Part shown: positions 11,620-23,030 of the stretch, piece after piece | Layout of the letters: each line of letters starts with the position of its first letter | Numbering within the stretch: the first letter of the stretch is position 1 | NCBI GenBank assembly: GCA_026873275.1 | Contig: JANTUC010000013.1 | Coordinates: forward strand, 682,001 to 746,000 | Length of the DNA stretch: 64,000 bases | DNA from: Pseudopithomyces maydicus | Taxonomy: Eukaryota > Ascomycota > Dothideomycetes > Pleosporales > Didymosphaeriaceae | Reading direction: 5' to 3' | Notes under the pieces: generated by a model | The model's database searches: none | Seen by the model: the letters and a program-made list of their open reading frames with translations, nothing else | What the model was told of the DNA's origin: nothing | Program-made: the position numbers and the translations under genes

Positions 11620-11956
11620 ATCCCTGGGAAAGGCGATAAAGGTCAAAGGTCAACTTGATAACAGTTAGTCAGAAGTTCCTAAGCACGACAGCGATAAAGC
11701 TCTACACACACCATATGAAGAGGAGGAGCTCCGAGGGAACAGGATGATTTGGAGACTTGGATGTTTGAATTTGGATGAGGTCACGGAGAGATGTGCGAAA
11801 GCGTGTTGAGTAGCCGGCGCTTTCTCCGCACAACATCCGTGCGCTTCCCCACTAATCAGTACCCCTCTCTGAGGTTTCCACGAATGATCACATTCAGAGC
11901 AAACAGTCAAATAGATTTCTTTTGCGTGACTACTTTCTTGACACCATTCCACAATC

Positions 11957-12904
11957 ATGAAAATAATCATCACAGGTGCCGGCGGCTTTGTCGGCCAGAC
12001 ACTCGCCAAAAAGCTCGTCGAAGTATCTCCCGAAACTGAGCTCATCCTAGCCGACGTACAAGCGCCTCCAAATCCCACGAGTTCTACCAAAGTCGAATGC
12101 ATCGGGGCAGATTTGACTAAAGATGAGACGCGCAAAGCCTTGATAGATCGCTCTCCCGATGCAGTCTATATTCTTCACGGCATCATGTCAAGCGGCTCGG
12201 AAGCCAACCTGGAGCTTGGTCTCAGCGTCAACTTTGACAGCGTGCGCGGCCTCCTCGACATCATCCGAGAGAAGAAGCCTGATACTAAAGTCATTTTCAC
12301 CTCCTCTTGTGCCGTATTTGGAAGGGCAGCCGTCGAGAACGTAGCTACTGAAACGGACATTGTCCCAATGCCTGAGTCCTCGTACGGGACCCAGAAACTC
12401 ATGGTCGAGTATCTTGTCAACGATTATTCAAGAAGAGGTCTTATCGACGGCAGAGTAGTACGTCTACCTACTGTATTTGTCCGTGCTGGAGCGCCTACCG
12501 CGGCCGCCTCCTCGTTTGTCTCGGGTATTGTCAGGGAGCCTGTCCATGGCCAGGAAAGCGAATTACCCGTCGATCCTAACATTGGAATCTGGCTTGTATC
12601 TCCCCGAACGCTGGCACACAATCTGGTTCATGCCATGAACGTACCTGCTGAGAAGTTTGGTCATTTCCGAACAGTCTTACTACCGGGTTATACTGCGACT
12701 AGCGGCGAGATCCTGGACGCGTTGGAGAAGGTCGCTGGAAAAGATACAAGAGCATTGGTAAAAGAGAAGAGGAATGAAGAAATCCAGAGAATCGTACTTA
12801 GCTGGCCCGGCAAATATAACACCGCGAGAGCGAAAGAGCTAGGGTTTGCGGATGACGTGGGCCTGGAACAGACCATCAAAGATTTCGTCGAAAGTGTTAA
12901 ATAG
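11957..12904 (+). CDS. NAD-dependent epimerase/dehydratase, D-erythronate dehydrogenase-like (SDR)
   Basis: Intronless, 315 aa. An extended SDR with the nucleotide-binding motif GAGGFVG at residues 7-13 and an acidic residue after strand 2 (LADVQAP, D33), which favours NAD. The active site is TSSCAVFG (115-122) with Y143 and K147 in YGTQK. The HGIMSSGSEANLELGLSVNF segment and the C-terminal SWPGKYNTARAKELGF segment are typical of DenD-like proteins, which oxidise D-erythronate at C2 in bacteria. In fungi this group is usually annotated as a nucleoside-diphosphate-sugar epimerase, and the true substrate is unproved. A cytosolic enzyme is expected. It is convergent with the next gene, with only 69 bp between the stop codons. 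Confidence 0.8.
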   Translation: MKIIITGAGGFVGQTLAKKLVEVSPETELILADVQAPPNPTSSTKVECIGADLTKDETRKALIDRSPDAVYILHGIMSSGSEANLELGLSVNFDSVRGLLDIIREKKPDTKVIFTSSCAVFGRAAVENVATETDIVPMPESSYGTQKLMVEYLVNDYSRRGLIDGRVVRLPTVFVRAGAPTAAASSFVSGIVREPVHGQESELPVDPNIGIWLVSPRTLAHNLVHAMNVPAEKFGHFRTVLLPGYTATSGEILDALEKVAGKDTRALVKEKRNEEIQRIVLSWPGKYNTARAKELGFADDVGLEQTIKDFVESVK

Positions 12905-12973
12905 ATAGAATCGCACAAGAACCCGCACCTATGCTTTACATGTTCCATCATAGAAACTACCAGTCTGGCGCAA

Positions 12974-14690
12974 TCAAGTACTTTTTCCACCCTCCTCTCG
13001 TATCTGCATTCTTCCACTCATTGATACCATTTTTAATCCCCTCTTCACCAACCTCCCAGTCCCCCTCTCCACCATCCCCAACCAACTTTGTAAGACCTTC
13101 ACCAGTCTCACTGAGTGCATCTCAATATATGGCTGGTGCCCCATCTGGTAAAGCTCCCCATGCATACCACGTGGCTTAGGATCGTCGTACTCCGATACCT
13201 TCTCCCCGAACATCGAGCCATCGCTTTTTCTGGCCCACCCGGTCTCTCCGATGGTATATGGGAGGACTAGAACGACCTGGTCGGCGTGGCGATTGCTAAA
13301 CGACCAAGACTGTTGGAAGTATAGGCCTGAAGTATACGTGGATGCGTTGAACGGCCAGCCGAAGATGTCATGCGGATTGTATATCTCCGAACTCTTGGGT
13401 CGGTTGTAAGCTGCAGATGAGCTAAATAAGAGAGTCGGAGGGTCGAATTCATCTTCACTAAATCGATCGGTTGGAACGGATTTTTCCATGCCGAAGAAAG
13501 GCTGGTTTGAAAGGGTTTCTGGTGTAGGAACTTCGAGGCCTGGAGCGATGAAACGAAAGCGTGGTCGGCGTGCTCGGTTGAGAAATTCAAATACAAATCC
13601 TGGTTTGATTTTGGCAGTTTTCAGTGTGTCACTGTTGAACATGATTGTATTCTGGTCGTCTCCAGTTGCTGATAGGGACGGCATTTGTGTTTCGATCGCT
13701 GTGATGAGGTCGTTGTAAGCTTGGATAGCTTCGTCTAATTGAGCAGTAGAATACGGTAGTATCCCCCAAGGGTGGAACTCCGTGTTAGGGCCCACAGCCT
13801 TCACCTTACCGATGCGGATCATGTCGAGCCACTTCTCCAACACATCCTCTAAGGGGTACCATCTGATCCGATCAGGCTGACAAAGACCAGAGTCATCATG
13901 TATGCTCATGCACATAATTGCCGTGTTGGTGTGCTGATCAAATCTGGAGACTTATTAGCATTTGACCACTAGGATAGGCACTTTGTGTATAAATGGCGGA
14001 AAAGGTCACACAGGGCATAGATATCATGTTCTTCAGGCCCATGTTTTAGCCCGGCATAAAATCTAAAATGAGATCTGCCACAATTCGCTTCGATATCTCA
14101 GCATCTTGTCTTGTTGGAAATACTTACATGAGACCCTCCGGATGACTCGCATGATTGACCGCCCAATACAACCTCACATATCTCTTCAACTTCCTGGCTT
14201 CCAATCTCCTATGATATCCATCATACATATTCACCTGATGCTCAACGTATCCACACAACTGGTCGATAAGCGCAAACATGTCGTCTCCAGGGTACAGCAG
14301 AGCGCTAACGTAATAATGAAAGTACTGCTCATCAGGAACTTTGTGAGCGCCCTTTAAGAACATGGTAAGCTCCTTTGAAAGTTCATTCGATGCCTTTTCG
14401 GCATCTTTTCCATAGTGCTCGAACCATGGTTCAGGTTGGAAATCTTCGGATTTCCTTCCCATGCCCTCCCATCCTAGGCGCACAATCTCGTTGTGGAGTT
14501 CAACGCATCTTGAGACATTTAGGCGTTGGGTTGGGAGGAAGTCGGAGCGTTCGGGACGGAGAGAGGGAAAGAATATAGCAACGATAACAGTGGCTATTGT
14601 GGCGGCGTATATGAGGCGTTCCATGATGATTTTTGCGAGTTTCTTCTTGAACGGGGTGGGTATATCGTAGGCTGGCGCATGGAAGGACAA
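12974..14690 (-). CDS. Conserved fungal membrane-anchored protein of unknown function
   Basis: Spliced model of about 527-537 aa on the minus strand. Exon 1 is 14690-14128, intron 1 starts at gtaagt (14127), exon 2 ends near 13982-14012 and exon 3 is 13943-12974. Intron 1 may end at 14075 or 14063 (both cag/tag, in frame). Intron 2 would be 38 bp from donor gtgcct or 68 bp from donor gtgtga; the longer is more plausible although it drops ten codons that look conserved. A hydrophobic anchor (LIYAATIATVIVAIFFPSL) lies at about residues 25-43. Conserved blocks include MYDGYHRRLEARKLKRYVR, FYAGLKHGPEEHD, MCMSIHDDSGLCQPDR and FHPWGILPYSTAQLDEAIQA. I recognise the type as recurrent in ascomycetes but know no function. 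Confidence 0.6.
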
Positions 14691-15522
14691 TTGATGCTCG
14701 ACTAGATTAAGAAGTCAAGTATTAGACCGTTTGATTAAACATTGCAAGTAGTCAGTTCCACGCAAGGTATTGTGTGCAACGTAATGCCATTGGTCAAGCT
14801 GGAGCTGCGAGTTGGATAGATTCAGGGGTGGGAGCTTATCGCTCGATTTGACTAGCGTGATGCTATCTACTCAAAATCTTTCTGGGTTGGAGACGGGTCT
14901 AAATTCGGTCACGTGTTGATACATTCTCCAGCTCTGGGCCTCCAAGCATAGAAGAAACAAAGGCATGATGGTGGCATATATCCATGGATCCTCAAATAAG
15001 TGTATCTGCGGCCGTATGTTAATTGGGGTTTCCCTTCTACAACAAGGTTTGGTATAAATACATGCGGCCGTAGGGCGGGTAGGACGGAGCGCAAGGCTGG
15101 GCTTACGTCAATTTATATCCCAATTCGATCGCAAAGTCTCACCACTTCAGAGCAAAAGTCCATGTTAACTTGATTTGCCTCTTCCCGTCTTTGCCGAGTG
15201 GGATTTGCGCTAGGACTAAGTGAGTCAGACTCACTAAAGTTGCTTGCCTATTATGCAGCACAGCCTCTAAGAAGTGCACGATGCTGCCAAAAGAGTTCAG
15301 AGTGACCCCGTTCGGTAAGTCGTGAACAAGGGTTTCAAACGGAAGCCAAGAAAATGACATCGCTGGCAAATAAATGGGGCTATCCGCCTAGAAGAAGATC
15401 TCGAGTCATGTGCTGGCGAAGCGTAGGGCAGTGTTCATGGCGTGTTGATGTGCCCATATAAAGTCAGACAATCATGCCGTAGATCATAGCTTGCGGCAAA
15501 ACGATATCACATTACTCCCAAG
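14691..15522. other. Divergent intergenic region, no gene seen
   Basis: An 830-bp divergent promoter region between the anchored protein (minus) and the GPI protein (plus). Only short, unrelated frames occur. Confidence 0.5.
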
Positions 15523-16577
15523 ATGATGATTCTACGAACAACTTTGGCGTTGAGTCTAAGCTCGATGACGATAGCTCAATGGCTCGACGACAAGCCTCTC
15601 GGTTCCTGCGCAGACATTGGCTGCCCTCCACCAACAGACGACGGCGTCGCTGAATCAAACTGCAAAGTTGCAAACCAGACCTACAAAAATGTCGGCGTAG
15701 CAACCTTCTCTTCTCCCGACACCAACAATTCCTCCGGCCAAAATCTAACATGGACTGTGGGATTCCATGACTACACCAACTACGATCCAGACGAGCGTCT
15801 AGAGCGAACGATCGAAAAAGCGTTCTTTCTGGGAACACCGGAGAACATGAATACACAATTCCAAGGATGCGCCGTATTGATGGAGTCAAACACTACGATT
15901 TGGGACGGGAATAAGCCCTGGAACCAATTCTCGTGCGATCGTCTCATCGGCGATGATTGCCATGATGAGCTACTGGAGCAGACAGAAGAATTTGCGCGAG
16001 GTCAGGCTGGGAATTCGACCAGAGGGAACGGCACGGATGATTCGTGTGCGAAGCTGCGGGATTATCTCACCAGCGCGCAGAATAACAGCACCGATAGAGA
16101 CTCCAAGTGCAAGACATGGAACAAGTTCGAGGTCATACGTAAGTCTCCCTTTAACATACCCCCAATCACTTTAAACATCCCCACTGACGTATCACGCTAG
16201 CCCTCACCGGCGCACTCGCACCCGACCCTCTGACCGAGGAACAAAACTCCAGCTCCACGTGCTATCCCACGGAGCCGAAATCCAACGATTTGACGCTTGT
16301 AACGAGCTGGAATAACACGGGCACCATGTACTTCAACGACACCAAGAAATTGGTCAACAGTGTAAATGTTGCGTTGACTGTTTTCTGGAGGGAAGAGAGC
16401 CCGGGATTGATCGATTTGAAGACCAACGTGAATTGCTTGGTACCGGTAGATGAGACAACACGATCTAGAGAGACGCAGAGTAGCGGAGATGACGAGGACA
16501 GCGCGGGAGTTAGGGTGGAAGGTTCGTTACTGGGGTTGCTGGGGGCTTTGGTGGTGGCGATGTGGGGGTTGTTGTAG
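15523..16577 (+). CDS. Secreted, N-glycosylated, probably GPI-anchored protein
   Basis: Two exons (15523-16138, 16201-16577) encode 330 aa. The 62-bp intron (gtaagt...cgctag) is phase 1. The N-terminus MMILRTTLALSLSSMTIAQW is a signal peptide with likely cleavage after AQ. The C-terminus has a Ser/Gly spacer followed by a hydrophobic tail (GSLLGLLGALVVAMWGLL) ending at the stop, as in GPI attachment signals. There are about nine Asn-X-Ser/Thr sequons and several paired cysteines (GSCADIGCPP). No catalytic domain is recognised. It is probably a cell-wall or plasma-membrane surface protein of unknown function. Confidence 0.7.
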
Positions 16578-16922
16578 TGTGGATAGTAGTATAGGTGCGG
16601 TGCGATAATGTTAAAAGCCTGTCCAGATGAATGTTCACTTTTTCATTGCGCTTTTTCTTCAGATCTAGCAGCTAGTATCTGTATGATCTGTCTATGTCCT
16701 CATAGATAACGATAATAGAATGACCGAGTAAATGGTATCTCCGGAATCAGCCTAGTGCACATACCGTCCTTTTTAACACAGGTTCCAGCTCCACAATGAT
16801 CACCAGATCCCACCTTACCCAAACAGGCAAGTTCAAGTCCACAGGTACGCGGTGGCCCAAGCTCCTACCCCACGTCACTCCCCAGCAGGCAGACAATCCA
16901 GCACCATTCTTCCACACCATAA

Positions 16923-17917
16923 ATGCTCCGCTCCCTATTCCCATCACTCGCCATACCCCTAACCCGAAGAACTGTACACCACCACTCCCGCCACCGACCC
17001 ATACGAAATCCCAAAACCATGTCCGACGCCCTCCAACTCGACGAAATCCCCACCCTCTCCCTCCTCTACAAGCTCAACCGCATCCCGCTCGACCCCCCGC
17101 TCGACCCCCTGTACCCCTCAAATTCCGCTCACAACGCCAAAATCTCCATCATAAAAGCCGACATCACCACCCTCGCCACCGACGCCATCGTTAACGCCGC
17201 CAACGAAGCCCTCCTCGGCGGCAGCGGCGTCGACGGCGCCATCCACGACGCTGCCGGCCCCCAGCTGCTCGAAGCTTGCCGCCCGCTCGGCGGATGCCGC
17301 GCCGGCGACGCCAAGATGACCGACGGCTTCGATCTGCCTGCAAAGAAGGTGATCCACGCCGTTGGGCCGCGGGCGTATGCGCTGCGGAGCGAGGACGCGG
17401 AGGCCAAGTTGAAGAGCTGTTATCGGGTGGCATTGGAGATGGCGGTGGAGAATGGGCTACGGAGTGTGGCGTTTCCGGCGATTAGTACGGGGGTGTTTGG
17501 GTATAATAATTTGAAGGCATGCAATGATGTGCTTGGAGAGGTGAGGCAGTTCCTGGATGGGGGGAGGGGAGAAGCTGGATAGGGTGGTATTTTGCAACTT
17601 TTTGCAGAAGGATATGGATATATACTATAGGAATGTTGCGTAAGTCGGGCGAGTGCTCACGGTTGGTTGGAATTGTCGCTAATGTGGTTCACAGCAAGTA
17701 CTTCCCTCCTGCGGCCGAGGCAGACAATGCAGACGACGCAGAGAAGACCTCGACGGACGAGGCGGAGATTGCCGCGAAGCTGCCAGATCCTCCTACCGCT
17801 GAGCCTACGGATCCCGAGCAGCCTTCTCCGAAGAAGCAGAAGACGGAGGGTGCGGATGATGGCTTTGTGATGGTGGAGAAGGACGATGCCAAGGGTGCGC
17901 CGAAGGGCGAGCTTTGA
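16923..17917 (+). CDS. Macro-domain ADP-ribose hydrolase (MacroD-like), frame interrupted
   Basis: The macro domain shows ADITTLATDAIVNAANEALL, GGSGVDGAIH, GCRAGDAKMT, KKVIHAVGP and AFPAISTGVFGY. This is the MacroD class that removes mono-ADP-ribose from acidic residues and deacetylates O-acetyl-ADP-ribose. The first 32 residues are Arg/His-rich without acids, resembling a mitochondrial presequence. A second ATG at 17019 would give a cytosolic form. An intron at 17640-17694 (gtaagt...cacag) joins to a Glu/Ala/Pro-rich tail. The frame breaks in a G6 run (17559-17564); with five G it continues through LDRVVFCNFLQKDMDIYYRN to the intron, giving 312 aa. An alternative phase-0 intron 17541-17607 (gtgagg...ttgcag) would also restore the frame but would delete the last core strand. 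Confidence 0.75.
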
Positions 17918-18289
17918 AGACTGGAGATTACCCGCTATCGAAATGATAGTTGACGATTCATGTTGGTGTCCACAGCAAGGCGTTTCAGTGTATGGGCATG
18001 GTTTAAATATACCCTATGTTGCGGTTGGTCATACAAGGCTGGCATTGTTTTTAGGAAGGGTTACGATGTTGTCTTGATTGGCATAGAAAATGATCGTTCA
18101 ATTGGATATCACATGGATGTACAAGCCATTGATGGTTTCTATTCTTTGCCCTTATGATTTCTCTTATCGCTCAATCATGTTTCAGTCACATGTCACATTG
18201 TCGATATTCTCCCTACCCCACTCCGACAATTACTTGTCTATCAGTATACCTCCATGCAGGGCGATTGAGAGAGTGCCCATCATTCAATA

Positions 18290-18724
18290 TCAATCCTTCT
18301 TTCCTTCGCCACTCTTTCCACCACCCTCCCTCCCCGCCGCAATCTCCTCCCTAAACAAGCTCATCGCCCGACGCAACTCAGCCGCACCATATCGTATCTC
18401 TGTAGCACCAGCTTCGATATCTGACGCCCGCTGAGTAGCCCTTTCTATAAGCTATAACTCGATCAGTATGTAGCTTGAACATATGTATAGCAAGACTCGT
18501 ACCTGGTTTAGAAGCTCGATCTCCTCACGGAGCTCGGCGCTGGACTGGACTAGTTCCTTCGCCCGTTCGAGTGAAACGTCGTTTTCCTTGGCCTCGGGAA
18601 CGCGCTCGGTTGTGCCGTTCTTGCTTGCATCGGGAGTGAGTGGATCCGCACAGTTGGTAGTGTCTTTCCCTTGCGACCCGGATTCTTTCTGGTTATCGTC
18701 GGACTTATCGCCGTTCATGTTCAT
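18290..18724 (-). CDS. Small coiled-coil protein, unknown function
   Basis: Two exons (18724-18503, 18451-18290) with a 51-bp phase-0 intron (gtacga...ttatag) give 127 aa. The first ~35 residues are polar and low-complexity. From SLERAKELVQSSAELREEIE through the splice site into RATQRASDIEAGATEIRYG the sequence is a continuous heptad-like amphipathic helix. A Gly/Lys-rich tail follows. The splice joins two helical segments in frame, which supports the model. The start may lie further upstream, because ATG 18724 follows a plausible acceptor (gtatag) and the preceding ~100 bases are open. No family recognised; a small subunit of a coiled-coil complex is a guess. Confidence 0.5.
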
Positions 18725-19256
18725 TGCTATACACATCAGGGAACGTTACAAACTATATGGCAGCATAAGTAGGTGTTTTTCTTACCACAGTAGCCAGTAT
18801 CGCTCTTTCCCGAACTGGGTAAAAGGCCAGGTCTTTCGTGGCTTACACCACTGTCCTTGCTTCTTAGGTAGGGCTGTCGTGGATGAAGTCTTCTTGATGC
18901 TGGTGAGCGGTTCGTGATGTGCTGGTTTTTAGGACTTTATGTGCTTCTTGTTCGGGTCGCAAAACATATAAAGAGATTGGCGTAGATGGTGATAGAAAGT
19001 GGATGAAGAGGAAGGAGCATTGGGCGCAACTTCGTGCTATTAGGGTACTATTCATGGGAGTGAGAGAGGAAGGCGCGACTACGATTTTATCTAATTATAT
19101 CATCGAGTGGTTTTGTACTGTGGAATAGCCAATGTAAAGGTGATAATAGAAGCCTCTCTCAGCTTTTTCCATTAATTGCGCGCGAGTTTGTAACTGAGTT
19201 ATTTCCAGCTCTTGGGATACGCAACATAATCTACCCTTTCCCATCCAAAAACCCCT
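18725..19256. other. Short intergenic region
   Basis: About 530 bp between the coiled-coil gene (minus) and the end of the RING-YEATS gene (minus). It may contain a 5' exon of the former near 18790-18900. Nothing else is supported. Confidence 0.4.
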
Positions 19257-20197
19257 TTAAAACTCCTCCATATGCGGCCACCTAACCGGACTAACATCCC
19301 TCACGGGGCTCCCATCCTCCACTGGGCTCGGCTCCCTAACCGGACTGCCCCCGTCCTCTCCGCCTCCATCCCCATCACCCACCCCGACCTCCTCCCTCGC
19401 CACCCTCCTCACCCCAGCCCTCACCCTCCCCTGCCTCCCCTCGCCCTCAAAATCCAACATCCACCCGAGCCCCAGCGCCCCCTTCCTGTCGCTCAACTCC
19501 CCCTCACCTCGCTGCCCCCAACCCACTCCCACCCCTCCTTCAACACGACCACCGCCTCGATGTTGAAATATCCCCACCCCAACCGCCGCACCTCGAACGG
19601 CGCCCCCCGCAGCACCACAACCGGAGGCCGGAACGTAGGATGAAGATTCACCCGCACGTAGCTGACTAGTTCCGGCCGCGAGAAGCGCACGAAGAACGTC
19701 CAGTCGTGCTTGTTTCCTGCGCCGTCTTCGCCGGTGACGAGCGCGTGGCGGTTTCCCAGCAGAATAACGACCGTTTCGGTAGAAGTAGTATCGCTAGGAT
19801 TCAGCGCTGCGTCTTCTTCGGCGCGCTGTGCGTATGTGCGGGGATATTTCGCTGCGAGGATGTGCGCGAGGAAGGCGTCCGAGTGGGCGGTGGTTGGGGT
19901 GCGGCACATGGGGCAGGTGGCTTCGAGGGAGGTGGCGGGATCATAGGTTGGGTCGAAGGTGTGGAGGTCGAGGGAGAGGGGGAGGGGTGCACTGGGGTGG
20001 TGGTGGAGGCGGTGGCCCAGTGCGACATGCATGTGCGGCAGAGGAAGTGGGCGCAGGAGGTTTTGACGGGGGAGAAGAGGAGGAGGTGGCATATCTGGGA
20101 ATTGTTAGGTGGATAGCGTGGGAAGAAGGAGGGTGGAAAGGCATACAGGGCAGAGGTCGTCGTCTGCGATGAGCTCTGGGGGTGGGGTGGTCGTCAT
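19257..20197 (-). CDS. RING finger plus YEATS-like domain protein, frame interrupted twice
   Basis: The start ATG is at 20197. A 52-bp intron (20146-20095, gtatgc...tcccag) splits the first zinc ligands. The RING pattern is CPIC, then CAH, CRTC and later CPMC. A YEATS fold follows: KHDWTFFVRFSRPELVSYVR, VNLHPTFRPP, PFEVRRLGWGYFNIEAVVVL, GWEW, then ALGLGWMLDFEGEGRQGRVR. The tail has short SPV(R/E) repeats. YEATS domains bind acyl-lysine on histones in known proteins, and RING domains recruit E2 enzymes, so a chromatin-directed ubiquitin ligase is a possible inference. The frame is broken by one missing base in a G4 run (19994-19997 on + strand) and one in a C5 run (19499-19503). Restoring both gives 296 aa. 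Both breaks lie in GC-rich homopolymers and look like sequence errors. Confidence 0.65.
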
Positions 20198-21164
20198 CTT
20201 CAATGTGGTGTTGTGGATGTGAGGTTGCGTGGAGGGTGGTTTCAGGTTATGGCGGTATTCGCGACGAGTTTGGTATACGCGCTATTTGAATCGTGCATTG
20301 TAGAGACCGTGCGATGGCGGTTTGGTGGCTCATTCATGGTGATTGAGGCTGTGACGTTGGCCCCCTCATTGGTATGCACGGCCCCGCGACGTTTATTGGT
20401 AGTCAGCTACGGAGGCATATCACAGGCGGAGGACATAATTTTCCCTATCAAAATTTACAACTGGACTATTACTAACCCTTTTCCTTCCTGTCGATATATT
20501 CATGAATTGTTTAGTGTTTATAGAATATGATTTTACGATATAACAATAATTTGTTGGTAGATTGCTAAGTGAGGAAAGCGATACTTTGGTGCTTTCGTAT
20601 CAATTACATATGGGTATAAATAATATGGAGATTAGAACATGTGATATATAAGGATATATTATAGATATTACGGTTGAGAACGTTTTGAGCTACACCCTAA
20701 GGCTTGGTTGGTCTCTATTGCCCACTGCGCCATAAGGGGAGCTTCAAGTCCATGAAACAAAACAATATAAATTTTTATCGTACATGAGTATCGAATCGTC
20801 GAACTCGTCGTGCGTCATTGATTTTCCTATGTGTGTCTGTAAACCCATCGGGAAACCCTATCAGCCAAATTACAGAGACTAAGGTGGTCAACTGCCGTCG
20901 AAAGCCGGGAAAATGTCATGATGTCTACTTCGACAAGGAAAAAATGTTCCGGCTCAACTCCATCCTTAGAGTTGAGCTATGTGCCTTGTATTCTTTTGCT
21001 TGGTGCTGTCGCAAGATCATCTGATAACACACAAGTGTACTCGTGTTATCCGACAGCGTCATTTTTAAAGAAGAACAGCTTTTATCTCAATATCAAGTTC
21101 AGCACAAGAAGGTAGTGTGCTGAAATTTCATCGCCTATCTCACCAGATCGACTGACGAAGGCCC
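20198..21164. other. Intergenic, AT-rich in part, no gene seen
   Basis: About 970 bp. The stretch 20480-20660 is markedly AT-rich (repeated ATATAA-type words). No coding or RNA gene is supported. Confidence 0.5.
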
Positions 21165-22406
21165 TCAGAGGTCAATCCCCTTATATTCATACCATTCTTT
21201 TCCACGCCAGAACTTCTGCCCACCGCGGAAAGAATGATCAATCTTGTCTTTTGCCCTTTGCGCCATTCTGACCTCAAAATTTAACACACTCTGGGCAGTG
21301 AAATTTTCTTGTGCAATAGTCTGCGCCAAATCGGCAGCGTTTCGGATCGCAGTATCGGCGCCAGAACCGCCCATGGGGCTCATTGCGTGTGCGGCATCTC
21401 CGACAAGTGTGACGAGTGGCTCATGTTGTAGACCTATGTCTGGCTTACTTGACAAAACTAGAGAGCATGCCGACGATTCGTGTGAGGTCGCACGGAGCAG
21501 GTGCTTTAGAGAAGGATGCCAGTGCTGCACAGCTCTTTCCAGAAACTGTTTCTTCTCGTTCGTTGTCTTAGGCATGTTTTCAGCGTACTGGAATGGCGCA
21601 GTGCAGATAACCCAGTATAAATAGTCGGGAAAATCGGGAACACGAGTATCCGGTTCCTGTGGTGTCTTTGCTGGCCACATTATCGGTTCTACCACGGTCT
21701 GCACGTTGGCTTCATGGTCAATATACATGCACCAGCTGAGAAGATCCTTCGGTGTATTTTCTTTCACCGGTTCCGTCAAGGGAGTGCGACCCCACATAAC
21801 CCAACGCTCGAGATCCAGCAGCTGCCGCGTGGGTTGAAGCTGTTTTCGAACCCGACTGCGAACCCCATCGGCACCAACCAGCAACCGCCCACGTGCATTT
21901 GAGCCATCAGCGAAGTTCACCAGCACGCTACCGCTTTGAACATCATGAGAAACATAATCCTTATCGAACTCGATAGCATCCTCAATGTCCAAGGCCGCAA
22001 CCGCCCGGAACCACGACCGATCCATCGGCATCGAGTCAAGGCCCGCAGGAATCGGTGTTGAGAAATCGAGCTTCCTAGCATTCACATAACGCGGTTGGAA
22101 CTGATTCCGCCTCGGCGCAGTTTCTCTCATGATGCGCTGGATCTGAGGCGGCAACACACGCTCGAGAGCAATCTGAGCCTCGCTTGAAATACGAAATCGG
22201 TGGCCTTGGGCATAGTGTGACTGAGGATACCGCTCAAATAGTCGGAATGGAATAGACCGAAGGCGAAGACCTTGAGCGAGAACGAGGCCGGCGACGCCAG
22301 CTCCTATGATGAGGATGTTGTCGGGCGAGACGATGTGGCTCATGGTGTGTTGGTCATCTGCTTCGGTGTTTTGTGACGTCACTGACATTGGGATTTTTGG
22401 TAACAC
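21165..22406 (-). CDS. FAD-dependent monooxygenase (class A flavoprotein hydroxylase)
   Basis: Intronless. The ATG at 22343 (MSHIVSPDN) gives 392 aa and is preferred because the Rossmann strand follows closely. ATG 22406 would add 21 residues. Motifs: ILIIGAGVAGLVLAQGL (GxGxxG for FAD ADP), LVGADGVRSRVRKQL (DG motif contacting FAD and NAD(P)H) and VTLVGDAAHAMSPMGGSGAD (GD motif binding the FAD ribityl chain). This is the p-hydroxybenzoate/salicylate hydroxylase-like fold common in fungal secondary metabolism and aromatic catabolism. The substrate cannot be predicted, and no biosynthetic core gene adjoins it. No C-terminal membrane helix is seen. A TGACGTCA palindrome lies about 30 bp upstream of ATG 22343. 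Confidence 0.85.
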   Translation of the reverse strand: MLPKIPMSVTSQNTEADDQHTMSHIVSPDNILIIGAGVAGLVLAQGLRLRSIPFRLFERYPQSHYAQGHRFRISSEAQIALERVLPPQIQRIMRETAPRRNQFQPRYVNARKLDFSTPIPAGLDSMPMDRSWFRAVAALDIEDAIEFDKDYVSHDVQSGSVLVNFADGSNARGRLLVGADGVRSRVRKQLQPTRQLLDLERWVMWGRTPLTEPVKENTPKDLLSWCMYIDHEANVQTVVEPIMWPAKTPQEPDTRVPDFPDYLYWVICTAPFQYAENMPKTTNEKKQFLERAVQHWHPSLKHLLRATSHESSACSLVLSSKPDIGLQHEPLVTLVGDAAHAMSPMGGSGADTAIRNAADLAQTIAQENFTAQSVLNFEVRMAQRAKDKIDHSFRGGQKFWRGKEWYEYKGIDL

Positions 22407-23030
22407 GGTTTTGATAAATTTGTTGGTTTACATTTTTTTATGGGACTGAGGGTGACAGTGCCTGTGGAGAAGTGCATAGGTGAATAATTGGGGGGTATAA
22501 CGCGCTTCATTCGCTCTCAGGCACGGGCATTTACTGCGCCGACCGGCTGGGTGATGTCCGTGAGGGAAAAGTAGGCTGTTGTGTAATGAAGGCTAATCAA
22601 TGTCTGGCTGAATATTTTTTGGATTGAAACTGCCTGAGCAACTAGAGACAATGGGTTTATTTTACTACCTATGTATACGGGATCAATAATACGTAACTTT
22701 TGACCCGAGCGTGGACAAAGTTGTATCACGTGACTGTGTTAAGACCTCGGGACCTCGCGACCTCGGGACGGGTCTACGGGTCGGGCACCCATATATTCAT
22801 CACATATAAGATGTTCCAAGCTATAATGAATCCTGCGCGTTTCATCTCACTCTTTTGCGTAAGCTGGTCACCACATTATCAACAAACATCTAGTTGTATA
22901 ACAATTTGACTATGAATCGAACCATCGGATAGCTATTATAGTATAACATAACCACGCGTCTTCCTAGAACAACTCATTGCAAGAGACCAACCGTAAAAGT
23001 TTTCTATGTATATACCCACTACTTTCGCCA
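22407..23030. other. Intergenic, no gene seen
   Basis: A 620-bp region with repeated GACCTCGGGACC-type words near 22745-22770. It separates the monooxygenase (minus) from the downstream end of the hydrolase (minus). Confidence 0.4.

Noticed and set aside
18725..18900. Upstream exon for the coiled-coil gene (acceptor-like gtatag, donor gtaaga)
   Set aside because: The joined frame has no start codon nearby and no conserved sequence, so it was mentioned but not modelled.
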